A stretch of DNA of 23,950 nt, from assembly GCA_017415945.1 (NCBI GenBank), contig JAFQDR010000094.1:1-23950 (forward strand). Reading direction: 5' to 3'. Source of the DNA: Oscillospiraceae bacterium (GTDB lineage: Bacteria > Bacillota_A > Clostridia > Oscillospirales > Oscillospiraceae). Of this stretch, positions 20,505-23,950 are shown piece after piece (the stretch's first letter is position 1; every line of letters begins with the position of its first letter). The notes beneath the pieces were generated by a model, which saw only the letters and a program-made list of their open reading frames with translations, made no database searches and was not told where the DNA came from. Made by a program: the position numbers and the translations under genes.

Positions 20505-20660
20505 ATGAAGAAATATGTCTGCGTATGCGGTTACGAATATGACCCCGCTGTGGGTGTCCCCGAACAGAACGTCGCTCCCGATACCCCTTGGGAGCAGGTA
20601 CACGATGACTTCACCTGTCCTTGGTGCGGTCTGGGCAAGGACGCATTCAGCGAAGCATAA
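20505..20660 (+). CDS. Rubredoxin with shortened first metal-binding motif
   Basis: A 51-residue protein. It matches rubredoxin: MKKYVCVCGYEYDPAVGVP, the central APDTPWEQV stretch, then FTCPWCGLGKDAF. The second half-site C38-P-W-C41 is normal. The first is C6-V-C8-G rather than the usual C-x-x-C-G, so one residue is missing between the two cysteines. Rubredoxins hold one Fe in four Cys and pass electrons to rubrerythrins and other peroxide or oxygen reductases. Its place behind perR and reverse rubrerythrin fits that role. AAAGGA lies 8 nt before ATG 20505. A strong terminator follows. Confidence 0.9.
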   Translation: MKKYVCVCGYEYDPAVGVPEQNVAPDTPWEQVHDDFTCPWCGLGKDAFSEA

Positions 20661-20676
20661 AATACGATAAAAGCAC

Positions 20677-20704
20677 AAACAGGCGGGAGTTGTCCCGCCT
20701 GTTT
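20677..20704 (+). terminator. Terminator of the perR-rubrerythrin-rubredoxin unit
   Basis: Perfect 12-bp stem AAACAGGCGGGA / TCCCGCCTGTTT with a 4-nt loop, then TTC. Confidence 0.88.
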
Positions 20705-20719
20705 TTCATTTTCTCTTAT

Positions 20720-20748
20720 TGTAGGGGGCGGCGCCCTCGACGCCCCTC
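20720..20748 (+). repeat. Family B palindromic repeat
   Basis: TGTAGGGGGCGGCGCCCTCG then ACGCCCCTC; the core GGGCG-GCGCCC hairpin has a second CGCCCC arm. It lies between two convergent terminators. Confidence 0.6.
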
Positions 20749-20751
20749 AAA

Positions 20752-20779
20752 AAATCCTCCTGTTTTTGCAGGAGGATTT
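20752..20779 (-). terminator. Terminator of the GT-C-like gene
   Basis: Perfect 11-bp stem AAATCCTCCTG / CAGGAGGATTT with a 6-nt loop, then TTTTTTGAG on the minus strand, directly after the stop codon. Confidence 0.85.
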
Positions 20780-20781
20780 CC

Positions 20782-22302
20782 TTATTCCATCAAATTCACA
20801 TCAGCCACGCAGATGTACCAGCCGTCGTCTATGTATTCCGTCAGCAGCACAAGCTCCGCCCCTCGATTGGCCGCCTCTGCCATAGCAAGGTCGGCGTGGT
20901 GGGCATCCAAGAACACATAGGCACAGCTTTCCGCATCCGCATCGAATACGGTGGGGTCACAGAGATACTCCATAGACTTGAAAGGCTCCGAGGGCTGATC
21001 CCAGAAGCCCCCGGTGATTTCACCATCGGAAGCCAGCGCAAGCTGCTCGGCGCAGTTCCAAGGGGAATACACCGTGGTAATGCCCCGCTCGATCAAAGAA
21101 GCCGCCACATCCCCATAACGCTCGCTGTTCCGATTTTCGGGCACGGTCATCAGCCCCGTGAGACAGTTGAGCCCGAACAGGCCCACAGTGCCCAACAGTA
21201 CCAAGCCGCGGAAGTATTTTACTCCGTGGGTATACAGCAGCACCGCAGCCACCGCAGCCATGGGAAGCAGCATAAAATAGTAAATATCCCGCACCGCCAT
21301 GGTAGTGAGAATGTCGATTGCCAAAATCACAAGAGGACTCAGGGTAAACAGCAGCAGCCACGCAGCACCCTCGCTGTCTTTTGCCTTCACCGTCACATAC
21401 AGCACCAGACACCACAAAGGCACACCCACCAAGGCCACGGCCCACAGCAGCAATCGATACTGCCCCGGCACCAGCATAGACAGTGCCGTTTCCACAGCGG
21501 GAACCATGCCGCGAAGCATCTCACCAATGCTGTTGAGCCCGATGCCTCCGAAAATCTCCACTTGTTCAATGGGCAGCAGCTTTGCCGCCACCAAGCCTGC
21601 AAAATTTGCAAGAGTCAGACAGCAAACTGCCAACAAAGAAACATTCCACAGTTTTTCCTTTTTCCAAAGCCGATACAGAGCGCAGCAGCCCTCCACCGCC
21701 AGCAGAGGACAAATCATCACAGCAGTCTGCCGCAGACTCTGGACGCCCATAGCAAAGGCAAGGATGCAGGCAAGCACCAAGCCGCGGGGCTTTCCCTCTC
21801 GGCTGCGGACATAGCACCCAAAGGCCAAAAACGCCGCAATGAGATAGCAGCTGTAATAGGAGCACATGGTAAAAAACAGCTGCCAGCCCTTCATGGAGTA
21901 CACGGGATCCCCCACCAGGAAGCTCAAGGACAGCAGCAGCACACAGCCGAGCAGTGCCTTTTTGCCGTCACGCAGCATCCAAGCGAAGCTCAGCAGCACA
22001 AGGACGGTCATCACGCAGGAGGCGATCCCCATGGCAAGCATCATGTCATGGGTCAGCCCGTAAAACACCGCCGCCAACACGGGGGTAGCCAGCGCATACA
22101 GCTGATTGCCGAAGACCCAGCCTTCGGGAAAGAGGCTTTTCGTCTCCCACATACGGGCCGCCACCATCATATCCGTATACATATCCGTTTGATAGAGAAT
22201 GGGATCCCCCGCCAAATTGATGCGGAACACGCCAAACAGGCACACTGCCAGCATCAAGCACAGAAGCATCTCCACCCAAAACGATTTGATTTTATCCTTC
22301 AA
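20782..22302 (-). CDS. Polytopic membrane protein, GT-C glycosyltransferase-like, with TTG start
   Basis: A 506-residue protein with about ten to eleven membrane helices (residues 10-425) and a soluble C-terminal domain (about 425-506). The first outside loop after helix 1 has GDPILYQTDMYTDMMVAARM; acidic residues at this place are typical of GT-C enzymes (PMT, ArnT, PglB types), which use lipid-phosphate-linked sugars on the outer membrane face. Family assignment is tentative because no signature is decisive. The C-terminal part (RYGDVAASLIERGITTVYSPWNCAEQLALASDG) resembles periplasmic-type domains of other GT-C-like proteins. The start is TTG 22302, with AAGGAGG 10 nt upstream and no ATG until codon 12; a rare start may lower expression. 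It has its own promoter and terminator. Confidence 0.75.
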   Translation of the reverse strand: MKDKIKSFWVEMLLCLMLAVCLFGVFRINLAGDPILYQTDMYTDMMVAARMWETKSLFPEGWVFGNQLYALATPVLAAVFYGLTHDMMLAMGIASCVMTVLVLLSFAWMLRDGKKALLGCVLLLSLSFLVGDPVYSMKGWQLFFTMCSYYSCYLIAAFLAFGCYVRSREGKPRGLVLACILAFAMGVQSLRQTAVMICPLLAVEGCCALYRLWKKEKLWNVSLLAVCCLTLANFAGLVAAKLLPIEQVEIFGGIGLNSIGEMLRGMVPAVETALSMLVPGQYRLLLWAVALVGVPLWCLVLYVTVKAKDSEGAAWLLLFTLSPLVILAIDILTTMAVRDIYYFMLLPMAAVAAVLLYTHGVKYFRGLVLLGTVGLFGLNCLTGLMTVPENRNSERYGDVAASLIERGITTVYSPWNCAEQLALASDGEITGGFWDQPSEPFKSMEYLCDPTVFDADAESCAYVFLDAHHADLAMAEAANRGAELVLLTEYIDDGWYICVADVNLME

Positions 22303-22334
22303 GGCCCCACGACCTCCTTATTTCGATTAGCTTC

Positions 22335-22363
22335 ATTATAGTGTCTGTCCCCCATGAAGTCAA
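22335..22363 (-). promoter_or_regulatory. Promoter of the GT-C-like gene
   Basis: -35 TTGACT (22358-22363), 17-bp spacer, perfect -10 TATAAT (22335-22340). Confidence 0.75.
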
Positions 22364-22402
22364 TGCGACTGATTTCTCTCGGGAACAACAGCATGTCAAG
22401 AC

Positions 22403-22430
22403 TTGATTCTCTATTGTTTTGTGGTATAAT
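22403..22430 (+). promoter_or_regulatory. Rubrerythrin promoter
   Basis: -35 TTGATT (22403-22408), 16-bp spacer, perfect -10 TATAAT (22425-22430). No Fur-type box is visible near it. Confidence 0.65.
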
Positions 22431-22485
22431 ACCTTCAGAAACAAATGGCGGCAGCAGCCGTACAACTTCACAAAGGAGAATTACT

Positions 22486-23022
22486 ATGTCTAAGTACGCA
22501 GGCACCAAGACCGAAAAGAACCTGATGGAAGCTTTCGCAGGGGAATCCATGGCACGCAACAAGTACACCTACTTCGCATCCGTAGCAAAGAAGGCAGGCT
22601 ATGAACAGCTGGCAGCCATCTTCCTGGAAACCGCCGATCAGGAAAAGGAACACGCAAAGATGTGGTTCAAGGAATTCCACGGTCTGGGCGACACCGCACA
22701 GAACCTGAAGTGGGCAGCAGAAGGCGAAAACGAAGAATGGACCGATATGTACCGGCGCATGGCTGAGGAAGCTGAAGAAGAAGGCTTCACCGCTCTGGCA
22801 GCAAAGTTCCGTCTGGTAGCAGCAGTGGAAAAGACCCACGAAGAACGCTACCTGAAGATGCTGAAGAATCTGGAGGACGGCAACACCTTCAAGGGCGAAG
22901 CTCCTCTGGGCTGGAAGTGCCGCAACTGCGGTTACATCCACAACGGTGAAAATGCTCCCGCAGTATGCCCCGTATGCGCACATCCCCAGGCATACTTCGA
23001 AAGAAAGGCCGAAAACTACTAA
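22486..23022 (+). CDS. rbr: Classical rubrerythrin
   Basis: A 178-residue cytoplasmic peroxidase. The ferritin-like domain (1-135) has E20 (in [11 protein letters not shown]), E53-K-E-H56 and E115-K-T-H118 as di-iron ligands; helix 3 carries further Glu residues (94-99). The C-terminal rubredoxin-like domain has C145-x-x-C148 and C161-x-x-C164 ([24 protein letters not shown]). It reduces H2O2 with electrons from NADH through rubredoxin-type carriers. The start ATG 22486 has AAAGGAG 8 nt upstream. It is divergent from the GT-C-like gene and is a single-gene unit ending in a strong terminator. Unlike the perR unit, its promoter shows no PerR box, so it may be expressed constitutively. Confidence 0.96.
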   Translation: MSKYAGTKTEKNLMEAFAGESMARNKYTYFASVAKKAGYEQLAAIFLETADQEKEHAKMWFKEFHGLGDTAQNLKWAAEGENEEWTDMYRRMAEEAEEEGFTALAAKFRLVAAVEKTHEERYLKMLKNLEDGNTFKGEAPLGWKCRNCGYIHNGENAPAVCPVCAHPQAYFERKAENY

Positions 23023-23038
23023 TATCCCCCAAACGCAC

Positions 23039-23066
23039 AAAGCGGACGTCTCCCGACGTCCGCTTT
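23039..23066 (+). terminator. Rubrerythrin terminator
   Basis: Perfect 11-bp stem AAAGCGGACGT / ACGTCCGCTTT with a 6-nt loop, then TTCTTTTC. Confidence 0.88.
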
Positions 23067-23143
23067 TTCTTTTCAGCTTGTACAAACGTTTTCGTTTGAT
23101 TTCCGCACACATCTTCCTTGCTCCATTGTCCAACATCCTCCCT

Positions 23144-23253
23144 CGTAGGGGCGGATATCATCCGCCTAAAAACGTCAGTCCTTCTCCGCAGTTTCGGTTT
23201 TCTGCCGCTCTTTCCTACTGCGCAAGTGCAGGCGGATACTATCCGCCCCTACG
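23144..23253. repeat. MITE-like inverted pair of family B repeats
   Basis: A 110-bp unit with 24-bp terminal inverted repeats differing at two positions. The left end (23144-23167) reads CGTAGGGGCGGATATCATCC then GCCT. The right end (23230-23253) is its inverse with GATACTATC in the middle. The interior has no coding capacity. Confidence 0.8.
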
Positions 23254-23273
23254 GGATGAAGCCCCTGACGATT

Positions 23274-23950
23274 CTACTTCAAAATATGTGCAGGGATCTC
23301 CGCTGCCATGCGCTCGTAGCCCGCAGGACTGGGATGGAGGTGATCCCCCGAATCATACACAGGCAGGAAATAATCGGGTCTTTCGGGATCCCGCAGAGCC
23401 TTATCGAAATCAATGCACCCGTCGATCAAATCCGTGGTGCGGATAAACTCGTTATACGCGTGGCGCATTTCCTGACGGAAGGGGGCGTCCGTACGCCAGC
23501 CGCCCATGGGCAGCAGTGTACCCACATACACCTTATACCCGAAGCTTCTCGCCTGGGCAATATACATTTTCAGTCCCTCGATAAGCTCCTCCACCGTGGG
23601 GAGATCACTCATGGGGCGGAACACGTTTTTCTCCTCCCCAACAGGATGAATAATGTCGTTGATGCCCTGCTGAATGATGACCGTATCCGCCCCGTCCGTG
23701 GGAACCTCATGGGTAAAGCGGTTGCTGCCCGACAGCCCGTAGGACTCATAGGTCAGACACTCATACTGCCGCAGAATACGGGAGCCGCTGGTGGCACGGC
23801 GGATGACAGCGGTCTTATTGTAGCCCTCCCCGTAACAGCGCATGGCCAGACAGTCGGGCCAGTCCTGTGCGGTAATGGAGTCCCCATAGCACACCACCGC
23901 GCGGTTGTCCTCTGCTGTCAGTACGGAAACATTGCTGAGGAAGTAGAACA
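23274..23950 (-). CDS. SGNH/GDSL-family hydrolase (partial, N-terminus beyond the right edge)
   Basis: The frame is open through the right edge (reading FYFLSNVSVLTAEDNRAVVC before the first motif), so the protein starts outside the window. 225 residues are visible. Block I is CYGDSITAQDWPD with the catalytic Ser in GDS; block III is the GINDI motif, giving the oxyanion-hole Asn; block V is SGDHLHPSPAGYERMA with the Asp-x-x-His pair. This is the set of an SGNH hydrolase of the GDSL_2 type, seen in carbohydrate esterases and acyl-hydrolases. The upstream 20 residues suggest a preceding beta-rich domain, as in two-domain carbohydrate esterases (inference). An internal GTG at 23897 is not likely to be the start because it immediately precedes block I and would remove the first strand. 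Confidence 0.88.
   Translation of the reverse strand, partial: FYFLSNVSVLTAEDNRAVVCYGDSITAQDWPDCLAMRCYGEGYNKTAVIRRATSGSRILRQYECLTYESYGLSGSNRFTHEVPTDGADTVIIQQGINDIIHPVGEEKNVFRPMSDLPTVEELIEGLKMYIAQARSFGYKVYVGTLLPMGGWRTDAPFRQEMRHAYNEFIRTTDLIDGCIDFDKALRDPERPDYFLPVYDSGDHLHPSPAGYERMAAEIPAHILK

Noticed and set aside
20896..22341. 481-codon open frame on the plus strand
   Set aside because: Antisense shadow of the GT-C-like gene; very rich in His and Gln and without hydrophobic pattern or motif.
22419..22436. PerR-type box at the rubrerythrin promoter
   Set aside because: GGTATAATACC is a short palindrome around the -10 hexamer and does not match the TTATAAT-N-ATTATAA or GATAAT-type consensus.

Overview
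The window reads as chromosomal DNA of an anaerobic, spore-forming, low-to-mid GC Firmicute, most like a gut Oscillospirales/Ruminococcaceae-type Clostridium relative. The reasons are a sporulation hydrolase (SpoIIP), an Rnf subunit, PerR with three rubrerythrin/rubredoxin-type oxidative-stress genes, strong AGGAGG-type ribosome binding sites, and many short palindromic intergenic repeats. The taxonomic call is inference from gene content only.

Layout, left to right. (1) 1-861: the N-terminal part of rnfC on the minus strand, running off the left edge, with a 529-bp upstream region that holds a striking nested inverted repeat and Rex-like half-sites. (2) 1397-3893: a GntR/UTRA regulator divergent from an AGCS amino-acid:cation symporter, with an operator-like palindrome between them. 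(3) 4036-7860: an esterase-like hydrolase, a small secreted helical protein, rsmG, a SleB-like cell wall hydrolase and a TSCPD-domain protein. (4) 7984-9624: spoIIP and a two-CBS-domain protein. (5) 9780-17971: an 8-kb minus-strand envelope cluster. (6) 18086-18997: an EamA permease. (7) 19351-20660: a perR / reverse rubrerythrin / rubredoxin unit with a Fur-type box. (8) 20782-23950: a GT-C-like membrane protein, a classical rubrerythrin and the C-terminal part of an SGNH hydrolase running off the right edge.

The most interesting part is the 9780-17971 cluster. It holds three paralogues with a phosphodiester glycosidase (NAGPA-type) C-terminal domain, a multidomain penicillin-recognising serine hydrolase, and a divergent Lgt-like polytopic membrane protein. 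The serine hydrolase, one NAGPA protein and the Lgt-like protein form a tight operon (18-bp gap, then an ATGA overlap) from one promoter to one terminator. The two other NAGPA genes have their own nearly identical promoters. The C-terminal half of the serine hydrolase (two membrane helices plus an extracellular alpha/beta domain) is collinear with the N-terminal half of the two free-standing NAGPA proteins. The NAGPA protein inside the operon lacks exactly this half. This looks like a domain fusion/fission history and suggests that the parts work together at the outer face of the membrane. I know of no described system with this set of parts; its substrate is unknown.

Two families of short palindromic repeats are scattered between genes. 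Family A has a GGCTCCCCT-N-AGGGGAGC hairpin followed by a second hairpin and TGAGAGGT. Family B starts with GTAGGG followed by a GC-rich hairpin. Several sit as inverted pairs that form 90-190-bp MITE-like units.
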